Shown here piece after piece: positions 9,937 to 18,271 of a DNA stretch of 64,000 nucleotides; the first letter of the stretch is position 1; every line of letters begins with the position of its first letter. Below the pieces are notes generated by a model that ran no database searches, was not told the origin of the DNA, and saw only the letters and a list, made by a program, of their open reading frames with translations. The translations under genes were made by a program, and so were the position numbers. This DNA is from Halobacteroides halobius DSM 5150 (lineage in GTDB: Bacteria > Bacillota > Halanaerobiia > Halobacteroidales > Halobacteroidaceae): positions 744,001 to 808,000 of the forward strand of contig NC_019978.1 in NCBI RefSeq assembly GCF_000328625.1, read 5' to 3'.

Positions 9937-12900
9937 ATGAAAGATAAGATGTATACTCCCCCGAGAGTGTATAGTAACTCGCTACAAAAGCAAAGTTTAG
10001 TACAAAAATATAAGCAGATTAAAGATATATCTTTAACAATAATTCAGGCTCAATTAGGTTCAGGTAAAAGTAATAGTATTGCTAATTTTTTAAATGAGAA
10101 TTATAAGGATAGTTTTTACTGGTGTAATATTCAAGATAAGTTAGTTAGTCAACAGAAATTTTGGCTTGAATTTATGGGAGCTTACAAAGATGATATAGAG
10201 TTTGATGATTCTTTAGAGATTAAAGAGTTGATTAATCTAGCAATTAATTCCTTAATAGAAAAATTTAATAGAGATATTTTTTTAGTTATAGATGATTTTG
10301 ATTTGATAAAAGAAAATAATGATTTATTAGCTTCTTTTTATTATTTTGTAGCTAATTTACCAGAAAATTTACATTTGATAATTATAAGTCGAACTAAAGT
10401 TAACCTGCCTAGATTGTCTTATTTAAAATTACAAAATAAGTTATTAATAGTTGATGACAAAGATTTTATTTTTCAACCTGAAGAAATAAAGGATTTTTTT
10501 AACTGTGAATATAATTTAATTATTTCACTAGTTGAAGCCAAGAAAGTATTTACAGTTAGTGAAGGATGGTTATTGGCCCTTGATATTATTGGTGCTTCTT
10601 TACAAGCAGGTAATGATTTAGATGAGGTTATAGCTAATAAAAATCAAGAATTCACCGGAGTATTTGATTATTTGCGCTATGATTTATTAGATAAAATAGT
10701 TAAAGAAGAATTAGTTTCTAAAGAATTTCTTCTTAAAACCTCAGTGCTTAAGAAGTTAAAGGTTAAGGTCTGTAATCAATTATTAAATATTAATAATAGT
10801 CAAGAAATATTAGATTATTTAGCTAAAAGAATTGGATTTGTCTATAAAATTGATGATAAAAGTTATCGGTACCATAGATTATTTGCTGAATTATTAAAAG
10901 ACCAAGCTGCTAAAGTCTATGATTTAGACTTATTATATCCGCAAGTAGAAAAAATATATAAACAAAATAATCTGTGGGAAGAAGCTATCTATTATAATCT
11001 AAATAATAATAGAGAAGAAGCAGTGGTAAAATTAATTATTAAGCAGTATAAGAAATTAATAGAGCAAGGGAAAGTTGATCTTTTAAAACAAACCTTAGAT
11101 ACTTTATCAGATGAAGTATATAGAGCTTATCCAAGATTATTTATCTGTCAAGGAGATATATATTGTTATTTAGAAAAGTTTTTTTTAGCTCTTGAAAGTT
11201 ATTTGAATGCTAAAAGATATTTGCAAGTTGATAGTAAAGATTTAGTTAATGTTTTAATTAAAATTGCTAAGCTTTATTTATTTTTAAATTCTCCAGAGGG
11301 TTTAAAGTATCTTAAGCAAGTAAAAGAGCTTAAATTGTCTTCAAGTCAAAAGAGAAAAGTAAAAAAATTAAATATTATTGCTGAGTTTATGCAAGGAAAT
11401 ATAGCAGAGACTAAATGGTTATTAAGGGAGTTAGAAGAAAGTAACCTTTACTATGAGCTAAAGGCTATAATTGCATTTAGTACAGGAGAGTTTAAGCAAA
11501 GTAAAAAGTTTATAAAACAAATAACAGTAACTGAAAATAGATTATTTGATTATTGGATAATATATACTCCTTTTTTACCTATATATATTAACTTATTTAT
11601 GGGCCAAATTTATAAAAGCCAAGAGTATGTGTGGAGTAATTTTTCAGTCTCCAATAGTGAATTAAAAGAAATAGCTGAGTATTATCTTTTAGGGATACAA
11701 AGTTTTCTAGGAGTTAATAAGTCTAGTTACCAAGACGAATACACTAAGTTAATAGAAGTCGTTTCTGATTTTGGTTTTAATTGGTATAGGATTCATTTAT
11801 TAACTTATATTGTTGTGTGGGAAGCTTTTTATGGTAATCCTAAGCAGGGGATAAAATACGGAGAAAAGGGATTAGATTATATTAAAAAAGTTAAAAGTGA
11901 ATTTTATAGAGGTAATTTACTAATAGGTTTAGGAATTAACTATTATAAGCTAGACCAATTAGAGAAAGCTTATCAATATTTAGAAGAAGCTAAGAGTATA
12001 TTTTCTAAGTGTAATAATCAGGTTTACTTATTTTATATATTGTTGTGGTTATCTAAGATTAGTTATAAAATCAAGGCTGAAAATCAATTTATAACGGATA
12101 TGGATGAATTATTGACTTTGGCCCAAAAAGAGTCATATGGTCATTTGTTATTACGACCAGAAGGGATACTAGGTAGCAAAGATTATGGTAAATTAATTCC
12201 ATTATTATTGGAGGCTAGAGAAAAAGAAATTAAAATTGATTACAGCGATAAAATATTAAAGCAGATGAATTTTAAAGATATAAAAAGACACCCAGGTTAT
12301 TCATTACGAATTAGTGCTTTAGGATGTTTAGAGATTTATCGTGGGCAAGAAAAAATCAGTTCAGATGAGTGGAAGCGTAAAAAGGCTAAGGATTTATTTG
12401 AATTATTATTAGTAAAGCAAGGACAATTAATTCCTAGAGATAGAATATGTTATCTATTATGGCCTAATAAGGATAAAGAAGCTGCTGAAAGAAATTTTTC
12501 AGTAACTTTAAGTTTTTTAAATAAGGTCTTAGAGCCCAGTAGAAGGAGACGAGAAACTCCATTTTTTATTATTAAAAAGGGGAATTCATATGGTTTAAAT
12601 CAACAAGCAGCTTACTTTTATGATGTTAACTATTTTGAAGAAATAATTAACCAAGGAAAAGAAACTAATAAAATGGTAGTTAAGATAAATTATTACCACC
12701 AAGCTTTAGATCTCTATCAGGGTGGTTTTTTAAAAAATAGTTTAGATAAAGATTGGATACAACAAGAGAATAATAGATTAGAGTTGTTATTTTTAGAGAT
12801 AGCTGAAGAATTATTAAAATACTACTATCAACAACAAGATTATGAAACTAGTCTAGAAGTAATAGATAAAATCTTAAAGCAAAATAAATGTTATGAACAG

Positions 12901-13053
12901 GCTTATCTTTATAAAATGAAAATATATTTTCAGTTAGGTAGAAGAGAATATGCTATAAAGACCTACTATAACTGTAAAAAAACATTAAAAGAAGAGCTAA
13001 ACTTGGCCCCTAGTAATAATATAGAACAATATTATAGTCTATTAGTTTCATAA
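9937..13053 (+). CDS. Large STAND-type regulator with SARP/BTAD C-terminus (copy 2)
   Basis: 1038 residues, a tandem paralogue of the preceding gene with the same order: P-loop NTPase (QLGSGKSN, Walker B LVIDDFDL), helical repeat region, winged helix (RISALGCLEIY, WKRKKAKDLFELLL), BTAD end. The two copies are best conserved in the winged helix and BTAD, and are clearly diverged in the helical sensor region, which suggests different signals and related DNA sites. AAGGAGG lies before the ATG. No neighbouring pathway makes a target obvious. Confidence 0.82.
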   Translation: MKDKMYTPPRVYSNSLQKQSLVQKYKQIKDISLTIIQAQLGSGKSNSIANFLNENYKDSFYWCNIQDKLVSQQKFWLEFMGAYKDDIEFDDSLEIKELINLAINSLIEKFNRDIFLVIDDFDLIKENNDLLASFYYFVANLPENLHLIIISRTKVNLPRLSYLKLQNKLLIVDDKDFIFQPEEIKDFFNCEYNLIISLVEAKKVFTVSEGWLLALDIIGASLQAGNDLDEVIANKNQEFTGVFDYLRYDLLDKIVKEELVSKEFLLKTSVLKKLKVKVCNQLLNINNSQEILDYLAKRIGFVYKIDDKSYRYHRLFAELLKDQAAKVYDLDLLYPQVEKIYKQNNLWEEAIYYNLNNNREEAVVKLIIKQYKKLIEQGKVDLLKQTLDTLSDEVYRAYPRLFICQGDIYCYLEKFFLALESYLNAKRYLQVDSKDLVNVLIKIAKLYLFLNSPEGLKYLKQVKELKLSSSQKRKVKKLNIIAEFMQGNIAETKWLLRELEESNLYYELKAIIAFSTGEFKQSKKFIKQITVTENRLFDYWIIYTPFLPIYINLFMGQIYKSQEYVWSNFSVSNSELKEIAEYYLLGIQSFLGVNKSSYQDEYTKLIEVVSDFGFNWYRIHLLTYIVVWEAFYGNPKQGIKYGEKGLDYIKKVKSEFYRGNLLIGLGINYYKLDQLEKAYQYLEEAKSIFSKCNNQVYLFYILLWLSKISYKIKAENQFITDMDELLTLAQKESYGHLLLRPEGILGSKDYGKLIPLLLEAREKEIKIDYSDKILKQMNFKDIKRHPGYSLRISALGCLEIYRGQEKISSDEWKRKKAKDLFELLLVKQGQLIPRDRICYLLWPNKDKEAAERNFSVTLSFLNKVLEPSRRRRETPFFIIKKGNSYGLNQQAAYFYDVNYFEEIINQGKETNKMVVKINYYHQALDLYQGGFLKNSLDKDWIQQENNRLELLFLEIAEELLKYYYQQQDYETSLEVIDKILKQNKCYEQAYLYKMKIYFQLGRREYAIKTYYNCKKTLKEELNLAPSNNIEQYYSLLVS

Positions 13054-13113
13054 AAATACATTTTAGCTATTAATTTATTTCTTTTTTTATTATGAAAAAA
13101 GGAGATGATTGCT

Positions 13114-13278
13114 GTGGCAAATAATCAAGTTTCAAAAGATAAAATAACCCAATTAAAAAATGATATGAAAGATATGGCGTTTAAAAAAGAAAGTTTACTT
13201 GATGATGAAGTACAGCAATTAAGTAGACAATTAGATAAAGAAATAATAAAGTTTTATGAAAATAAAAATAACTATTAA
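13114..13278 (+). CDS. Spo0E-family aspartyl-phosphate phosphatase-like small protein
   Basis: A small ORF (54 residues from a GTG start, AAAGGAG nine bases upstream; an in-frame ATG at 13105 sits too close to that site). The two predicted helices and the conserved pattern LDDEVQQLSRQLDKEI match the Spo0E family, whose S-x-x-L-D segment contacts phospho-Spo0A. Here the serine is shifted into LSRQLD. Family members dephosphorylate Spo0A~P and so delay sporulation. It lies 21 bases before the ZIP transporter gene. Short length limits certainty. Confidence 0.72.
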   Translation: MANNQVSKDKITQLKNDMKDMAFKKESLLDDEVQQLSRQLDKEIIKFYENKNNY

Positions 13279-13298
13279 TAAAGAAGGTGGTATTGTTA

Positions 13299-14111
13299 AT
13301 GAATAATTTTTCTATAGCTTTTTTATTAACTTTATTTGCAGGATTAGCAACAGGTATTGGGAGTGTGTTAGTTTTATTTATCAAAGATGTAAAGAAGTCT
13401 TTTTTATCTATTTCGTTAGGTTTTTCAGCGGGGGTTATGATTTATGTATCTTTTATTGAAATATTCTTTAAAGCCCAAGAATCATTAGTTTCTTATTTAG
13501 GGGTTAGAAATGGTAAGATAGTAACAGTTGTTTCGTTTTTTTTAGGAGTTTTAATGATTGGTTTAATTGATAAATTAGTCCCTGATATAGAAAATCCCCA
13601 TCATGCTCATAATCAAAATGGGGCTAATAATTTAGAACAAGAGAGAGGAGTTGATGAGGATGCCCAGTTATTAAGAATGGGGGCTTTTTCAGCTTTAGCA
13701 ATTGCTATACATAATTTCCCAGAAGGTTTAGCTACTTTTGCTTCTGCTTTAAAAGATCCTAGTTTAGGTATCCCGATTGCTATAGCTATAGCAATTCATA
13801 ATATTCCTGAAGGAATTTCTGTATCAGTTCCAGTTTACTATGCTACTAAGGATAAGAAGAAGGCTTTTTTCTATTCATTTTTATCTGGCTTATCTGAGCC
13901 AATAGGTGCTTTTATAGGTTATTTTCTGTTAAGGTCATTTTTTAATGATTTAGTATTTGGTATTTTATTTGGCATGGTAGCTGGGATTATGGTCTTTATT
14001 TCTATTGATGAATTATTGCCAACCTCTAGAAATTATGGCCAAGGTCATCAAGAAATTTATGGCTTTGTGGCAGGAATGGCAGTTATGGCTGTAAGTTTAT
14101 TATTATTTTAA
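13299..14111 (+). CDS. zupT: ZIP-family divalent metal transporter (ZupT-like)
   Basis: About 270 residues with eight predicted transmembrane helices. The metal-binding helices IV and V show HNFPEGLATF and HNIPEGISV, the hallmark of ZupT-type ZIP carriers. A histidine-bearing cytosolic loop (HHAHNQ) sits between helices III and IV. ZIP proteins bring Zn(II), and often Fe(II) or Mn(II), into the cytosol. The ATG at 13299 is preferred over an upstream GTG because AAGAAGGTGG is correctly spaced from it. It may be co-transcribed with the Spo0E-like gene. Confidence 0.92.
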   Translation: MNNFSIAFLLTLFAGLATGIGSVLVLFIKDVKKSFLSISLGFSAGVMIYVSFIEIFFKAQESLVSYLGVRNGKIVTVVSFFLGVLMIGLIDKLVPDIENPHHAHNQNGANNLEQERGVDEDAQLLRMGAFSALAIAIHNFPEGLATFASALKDPSLGIPIAIAIAIHNIPEGISVSVPVYYATKDKKKAFFYSFLSGLSEPIGAFIGYFLLRSFFNDLVFGILFGMVAGIMVFISIDELLPTSRNYGQGHQEIYGFVAGMAVMAVSLLLF

Positions 14112-14185
14112 ATTGGAATTTAAAATAATATTTATTTGTAACAATATTGTAAGTTAATTGTTATAGATTAGATAGCAGTATATGT

Positions 14186-14199
14186 TATTATATATAATA
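14186..14199 (+). promoter_or_regulatory. Perfect palindrome upstream of the oxygen-defence genes
   Basis: TATTATATATAATA is a perfect 14-bp palindrome 50 bases before the rubredoxin start. It contains a TATAAT that could be a -10 element and resembles AT-rich PerR boxes. Control by PerR is an inference; low-complexity AT sequence could give this by chance. Confidence 0.35.
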
Positions 14200-14249
14200 G
14201 GAACTCAAAATAATCTATAATGTTTTAAAAATAAGAGGAGGGTTTAATT

Positions 14250-14411
14250 ATGCAAAAGTACGTTTGTACAGTTTGTGGTTATGTATATGATCCAGAGGAA
14301 GGAGATCCAGATGCAGGAATAGAACCAGGGACTCCTTTTGAAGAATTGCCTGAAGATTGGGAGTGTCCATTATGTGGTGTAGGAAAAGATATGTTTGAAC
14401 CAGAAGAGTAA
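14250..14411 (+). CDS. rub: Rubredoxin
   Basis: 53 residues: CTVCGYVY near the N-terminus and CPLCGVGK near the C-terminus provide the four cysteines of the Fe(SCys)4 site, with the usual [11 protein letters not shown] loop between. Rubredoxin carries single electrons to superoxide reductase, rubrerythrin and flavodiiron proteins, all encoded in the next 2.4 kb. GAGGAGGG precedes the ATG. It is the first gene of a three-gene operon. Confidence 0.97.
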   Translation: MQKYVCTVCGYVYDPEEGDPDAGIEPGTPFEELPEDWECPLCGVGKDMFEPEE

Positions 14412-14438
14412 TACTTTAGTCAAGGAGGTAGTGTATCT

Positions 14439-14813
14439 ATGAAAAAGCGAGGTATTTACAAGTGTCAAACATGTGCTAATGTAGTAGAGGGTGTTAATGC
14501 TGATGCTCCTGATGTAGTTTGTTGTGGTAAGACGATGAATCGACTAGAGGCGCAGACTGATGATGCTAGCAATGAAAAACACGTACCTGTAATTAATGAA
14601 CTTGACCAAGGAGTAGAGATAGTAGTAGGAACAACTTTACATCCAATGGAGGATAAACACTACATTGCCTTTATTGAGGTATTAACAGAAGATAAAGTGC
14701 TTAGAGCTGAATTAAAACCAGGTGATAAGCCTCAAGCAAAGTTTAATATTGATAAATCAAAGATAGTTGAGGTTAGAGAATACTGCACTGTCCATGATTT
14801 ATGGAAGGCGTAA
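14439..14813 (+). CDS. dfx: Desulfoferrodoxin (2Fe superoxide reductase)
   Basis: 124 residues. The N-terminal desulforedoxin domain has CQTC and the vicinal CC (VVCCGK) for a rubredoxin-like iron centre. The C-terminal neelaredoxin domain has the ligands of the active Fe(His)4Cys site in KHVPVI, LHPM, KHYIAF and CTVHDLW. It reduces superoxide to peroxide without releasing O2, taking electrons from rubredoxin. It lies 27 bases after the rubredoxin gene and 33 before rubrerythrin, so one operon is likely. Confidence 0.97.
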   Translation: MKKRGIYKCQTCANVVEGVNADAPDVVCCGKTMNRLEAQTDDASNEKHVPVINELDQGVEIVVGTTLHPMEDKHYIAFIEVLTEDKVLRAELKPGDKPQAKFNIDKSKIVEVREYCTVHDLWKA

Positions 14814-14846
14814 GTTTAGATATTGAATTAACAAGGAGGCTTAGTT

Positions 14847-15422
14847 ATGTCGAAATTAAAAGGTACTAAAACAGAAAAAAATCTACTTAAAGCATTTGCT
14901 GGTGAATCGCAGGCTAGAAATCGATATACTTATTTTGCTTCTCAAGCTAAGAAGGATGGTTATAGACAGATTGCTAATATCTTCTTAGAAACAGCTAGAA
15001 ATGAGAAGGAGCATGCTGAACGTTTTTTTAAATTTTTAGAGGGTAGAGATGTAGAAATTGAAGCTACTTATCCTGCGGGAGTAATTGCTACGACTGAAGA
15101 AAATCTAGAAGCTGCTGCTGCTGGTGAAAATGAAGAACATACTGAATTGTACCCTGAGTTTGCTAAAGTAGCTGAAGAAGAAGGTTTCTCTAAAATAGCA
15201 GAAGTCTTTAGAAGAATAGCTATGGTAGAGGTAGAGCATGAAAAAAGATATTTAAAACTATTGGAAAATGTTAGAGAAGAAAAGGTATTTAAAAAAGATA
15301 GTGAGGTACGATGGAAGTGTGGTAATTGTGGTTATGTTCATGAAGGATCTGAAGCTCCAAAAGAATGTCCTGCTTGTGCTCATGATCAAGATTACTTTGA
15401 ATTAAAAGAAAAGAATTATTAA
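14847..15422 (+). CDS. rbr: Rubrerythrin
   Basis: 191 residues. The N-terminal ferritin-like four-helix bundle has the diiron ligands (GESQARN, NEKEHAE, EEEGFSKIAEVF, EVEHEKRY), and the C-terminal rubredoxin domain has CGNCGY and CPACAHD. It is an NADH peroxidase that removes hydrogen peroxide, completing the superoxide-to-water route begun by desulfoferrodoxin. AAGGAGG precedes the ATG. It is the last gene of the operon. Confidence 0.97.
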   Translation: MSKLKGTKTEKNLLKAFAGESQARNRYTYFASQAKKDGYRQIANIFLETARNEKEHAERFFKFLEGRDVEIEATYPAGVIATTEENLEAAAAGENEEHTELYPEFAKVAEEEGFSKIAEVFRRIAMVEVEHEKRYLKLLENVREEKVFKKDSEVRWKCGNCGYVHEGSEAPKECPACAHDQDYFELKEKNY

Positions 15423-15437
15423 TAATTGTAGTTATTA

Positions 15438-15468
15438 GGGGAGGACTATTAATAGTCCTCCCCTTTTT
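15438..15468. terminator. Bidirectional terminator between rbr and the flavodiiron gene
   Basis: A perfect 13-bp inverted repeat (15438-15450 with 15451-15463; arm GGGGAGGACTATT) is followed by T's on the plus strand. The genes on both sides converge here. Confidence 0.93.
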
Positions 15469-15479
15469 AATTTAAATTT

Positions 15480-16649
15480 TTATTTAGTTATTTTTTCTTT
15501 TACTTGTTTGGTGATTTTTGTTAGATTATCTTTTGTAGGGATATATTGAACTTTAATTTGATCAAGTACGTTAAAATTACAGTCTTGTTCTAAGATCTCA
15601 CTAACTTGTTTGATACTTTGTCCTCCCCAACCATAAGATCCAAAAGCTAATCCAAATCTGTCTTTAGGGGCCAACCCTTTCATATAAGTTAAGAAGGCTG
15701 ATACATTTGGTAATAAATTATTATTTAATGTTGGTGAACCAACACAGATATATTTAGCTGTAGCTACTTCTGTCATAATATCAGATTTATCATTTGTTTC
15801 TAAATTAAACATTTGGGTCTTAATCTTTGATTCTTCAAAAGCATCCTGAATAGCATAAGCAATCTCTTCTGTTGAATCCCACATAGTACCATAGATGATT
15901 ACTGCTTTTTCATCTGTTTTATTAGCCGACCATTTTTGATACTGCTTAATAATTTTTGTAATATTATCCCGCCAGATAATTCCGTGAGATGGAGCAATCA
16001 TCTCTACATCTAAATCACTAACTGTATCTAAAGCTCGTTGTACTTGAGCACCATAAGGTAAAACAATATTAGCATAATATTTCTTAGCTTCTTCAAGAAT
16101 AATGTCAAGTGGATATTGATCATCAAACCTTTCAGAAGAAGCTAAATGTTGTCCAAAAGCATCATTAGAGAATAAAATCTTCTCTTCTGGTAAATAAGTA
16201 ACCATATTATCCGGCCAGTGAACCATTGGCGTAAAGACAAAGTTTAGGCTTCTACTTCCTAAATCTAATTCTTCTCCGGGCTTAGCAAGTTGAAAGTCCC
16301 AATCTCCTTGATAGTGTTTTTGCAGCCCAGACTTTCCTTTAGGTGAAGTAATTATTGTAGCATCAGAAGCTACTTTCATTAATTTAGATAACCCACCTGA
16401 GTGATCCATCTCCACATGATTAGAGACTACATAATCAATCTCTGCTGGATCAATTACTTTCGAGATACGCTCTATCATTTCATCATATAAGTAATGTTTA
16501 ACAGTATCAATTAATGTTACTTTATCATCTACAATTAAATAAGCATTATATGTAGAACCACGTTGGGTTGAGTAGCCGTGAAAGTTTCTAAGATCCCAAT
16601 CAATACCTCCTACCCAATAGATATTATCAGTTATTTTTATTGCTTCCAT
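15480..16649 (-). CDS. fprA: Flavodiiron protein (FprA family)
   Basis: 389 residues. The N-terminal metallo-beta-lactamase-like domain carries the diiron motif HVEMDH, and the C-terminal flavodoxin domain (from about residue 250) starts with an FMN loop (IYGTMWDSTEE). Flavodiiron proteins reduce O2 to water or NO to N2O with electrons from rubredoxin. The convergent rubredoxin-dfx-rbr operon fits the O2-reductase role. There is no fused rubredoxin domain, so this is class A. The minus-strand site GGGAGGAAA precedes the ATG. Confidence 0.95.
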   Translation of the reverse strand: MEAIKITDNIYWVGGIDWDLRNFHGYSTQRGSTYNAYLIVDDKVTLIDTVKHYLYDEMIERISKVIDPAEIDYVVSNHVEMDHSGGLSKLMKVASDATIITSPKGKSGLQKHYQGDWDFQLAKPGEELDLGSRSLNFVFTPMVHWPDNMVTYLPEEKILFSNDAFGQHLASSERFDDQYPLDIILEEAKKYYANIVLPYGAQVQRALDTVSDLDVEMIAPSHGIIWRDNITKIIKQYQKWSANKTDEKAVIIYGTMWDSTEEIAYAIQDAFEESKIKTQMFNLETNDKSDIMTEVATAKYICVGSPTLNNNLLPNVSAFLTYMKGLAPKDRFGLAFGSYGWGGQSIKQVSEILEQDCNFNVLDQIKVQYIPTKDNLTKITKQVKEKITK

Positions 16650-16760
16650 TTTTTATTTCCTCCCTATATAAGATGGTTGTGCTTTTAATCCGCTGTATAA
16701 GTTATTCTTTAAAGTAATAATAATTCCTGGTAAAGAATCAATCTTTTTAGCAAAAATTTA

Positions 16761-16789
16761 TTGAAAAAGTAAAATTAATTTATTATACT
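16761..16789 (+). promoter_or_regulatory. Promoter of the thiD transcript
   Basis: TTGAAA (16761-16766) and TATACT (16784-16789) are separated by 17 bases, about 22 bases before the riboswitch. Confidence 0.65.
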
Positions 16790-16810
16790 GATAATAACAA
16801 CTACATATTC

Positions 16811-16901
16811 TTACCACTAGGGGCGCTCGTTAGGGCTGAGATAGAGTATAGACTTTAGTCCCTTCTACCTGATCTAGATAATACTAGCGTAGGGAAGTGG
16901 C
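16811..16901 (+). promoter_or_regulatory. TPP riboswitch (THI element)
   Basis: The conserved THI-box parts occur in order: AGGGGCGCT, GGGCTGAGAT, CCTTCTACCTGATCTAGATA, ACTAGCGTAGGGAAGTGG. The outer stem pairs the first and last bases (CCACT with AGTGG). It binds thiamine pyrophosphate and shuts off thiD. An alternative hairpin (16900-16949, TTTTGATTA with TAATCAAA) and then a terminator follow, which fits control by transcription termination. Confidence 0.95.
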
Positions 16902-16947
16902 TTTTGATTAGTATACAGGTCTACTATATCTTTTTTGTAATCAAAGG

Positions 16948-16976
16948 CACAGTTCCTTAGGGGACTGTGTTTTTAT
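16948..16976 (+). terminator. Riboswitch expression-platform terminator
   Basis: A 9-bp stem (CACAGTTCC with GGGACTGTG) is followed by TTTTTATTTTT. It lies between the TPP aptamer and thiD and is the expected off-switch. Confidence 0.88.
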
Positions 16977-17013
16977 TTTTTTGGTAAAGATTAAGGTTTG
17001 GGAGGTGTTAATT

Positions 17014-17802
17014 ATGAAGCAAGTATTAACAATTGCTGGTTCTGATTCTAGTGGGGGAGCTGGAGTTCAAGCTGATTTAAAAACCATAACTGCTTTTGAT
17101 GTTTATGGAGCTTCTGTAATTACTGCTGTGACTGCTCAAAATACATTAGGAGTACAAGGTATTGAAACATTAAGCGGAGGGTTTGTGGGCCAACAAGTTG
17201 ATTCAGTAGTTAGTGATTTAGATTTTTCTGCTGTTAAAACAGGGATGTTAGCTAATAGTGAGATTATACAAACTGTTGCCCAAAAGGTGAAGGAATATCA
17301 ACTTGTTAATTTAGTTGTTGATCCAGTAATGGTAGCTACTAGTGGAGATTTATTATTAGCTAAAGAAGCGATTAATTATTTAAAAGAAGATTTAATCCCC
17401 TTAGCTAAAGTAATTACTCCTAATCTAAATGAAGCTAAAGTGCTAACAGGAAAAGATTTATCTGAAGATATCAGCTTAGAGGAGTTAGCTAGTGAATTAC
17501 ATAAGTTGGGTGCACAGTATGTTTTAGTTAAGGGAGGCCATCAAAAGCAAAAGGTTGCTAGAGATTTATTATATGATGGCGTAAAATTTAATGAATTTAG
17601 TACACCAAGAATTAAGACAGCAGATACTCATGGGACAGGTTGTACTTTGTCTTCAGCTATAGCTTGTAATCTGGCTTTAGGTTATCAGATAGAAGAAGCA
17701 GTTAAAAGGAGCAAGAAATATATTACTAAGGCTATCAAATCAGGCTGTCAAGTAGGAGCAGGAAATAACCCAGTTGATCATTTTGTATCAATCGAGGAGT
17801 AA
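17014..17802 (+). CDS. thiD: Hydroxymethylpyrimidine/phosphomethylpyrimidine kinase
   Basis: 262 residues of the ribokinase-like fold with the N-terminal GSDSSGGAG motif, a middle TPNLNEA segment, and the C-terminal anion-hole motif DTHGTGCT. It phosphorylates HMP twice to HMP-PP, the pyrimidine half of thiamine. I chose the ATG at 17014 because GGGAGGTG is upstream; the TTG at 16981 overlaps the terminator tail. It is the only gene directly under the TPP riboswitch. Confidence 0.95.
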   Translation: MKQVLTIAGSDSSGGAGVQADLKTITAFDVYGASVITAVTAQNTLGVQGIETLSGGFVGQQVDSVVSDLDFSAVKTGMLANSEIIQTVAQKVKEYQLVNLVVDPVMVATSGDLLLAKEAINYLKEDLIPLAKVITPNLNEAKVLTGKDLSEDISLEELASELHKLGAQYVLVKGGHQKQKVARDLLYDGVKFNEFSTPRIKTADTHGTGCTLSSAIACNLALGYQIEEAVKRSKKYITKAIKSGCQVGAGNNPVDHFVSIEE

Positions 17803-17869
17803 CATTAGTGATATATAGTTTAACTTTTAGATTGCTGAGAGAGGATTTCTCACTAGATAAATTTCTCAA

Positions 17870-17972
17870 AATAAGTCTAAGCTTACTTTCATAAAAATAA
17901 GGTTAAGCTAATCAAAATAGATGATTAGCTAACCCAAACCTTATTTTTATTCCAGTTCACTAAGACTTATTA
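17870..17972 (+). repeat. Fold-back element 1 between thiD and thiC
   Basis: Nested inverted repeats: outer AATAAGTCT (17870-17878) with AGACTTATT (17963-17971), a perfect 14-bp inner arm (17891-17904 with 17937-17950), and an inner GCTAATC with GATTAGC around a 9-base loop. The whole 103 bases can form one long hairpin. No coding frame is present. It may be a miniature transposable element or a structured RNA. Confidence 0.7.
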
Positions 17973-18010
17973 ACAAAAAATTTAAGAGTCGTTGCGAAAC
18001 CCTCTCCAGC

Positions 18011-18184
18011 AATTATTAAAGGTATTGTGGGGCTTTTGGACTGTTTTATAGTTTTTGTTCATATGGTTTGAATGAAAGGTAAAATAGATATAAGTAAGCA
18101 AATCTATGATTTGGTTTATCTCATTTTTCCTGGAATGAAATGAACAAAAACTATTTAAGGAAAAAGCCACACAATGCCTAATTG
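18011..18184 (+). repeat. Fold-back element 2 (MITE-like) between thiD and thiC
   Basis: The two ends are imperfect inverted copies over about 45 bases. The left end contains GGTATTGTGGGGCTTTT and ATAGTTTTTGTTCAT; the right end, read in reverse, contains GGCATTGTGTGGCTTTTT and ATAGTTTTTGTTCATT. The centre CAAATC-TAT-GATTTG closes the structure, so the whole 174 bases fold on themselves. This is the form of a MITE. No gene is inside. A second copy is not present in the window. Confidence 0.72.
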
Positions 18185-18271
18185 AGAAGTGCCACTATAT
18201 ATCAATTAATTTTAGCTTTATGTTTATATGATTAATTGTTAATTGTAAATTATATAGGGGAGGCTAAGAAT

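Noticed and set aside
17832-17853. TGAGA...TCTCA hairpin considered as a thiD terminator
   Set aside because: Five-base stem and no following T run.
17982-18170. Minus-strand 62-residue ORF between thiD and thiC
   Set aside because: It lies within the MITE-like inverted repeat and has no ribosome binding site.
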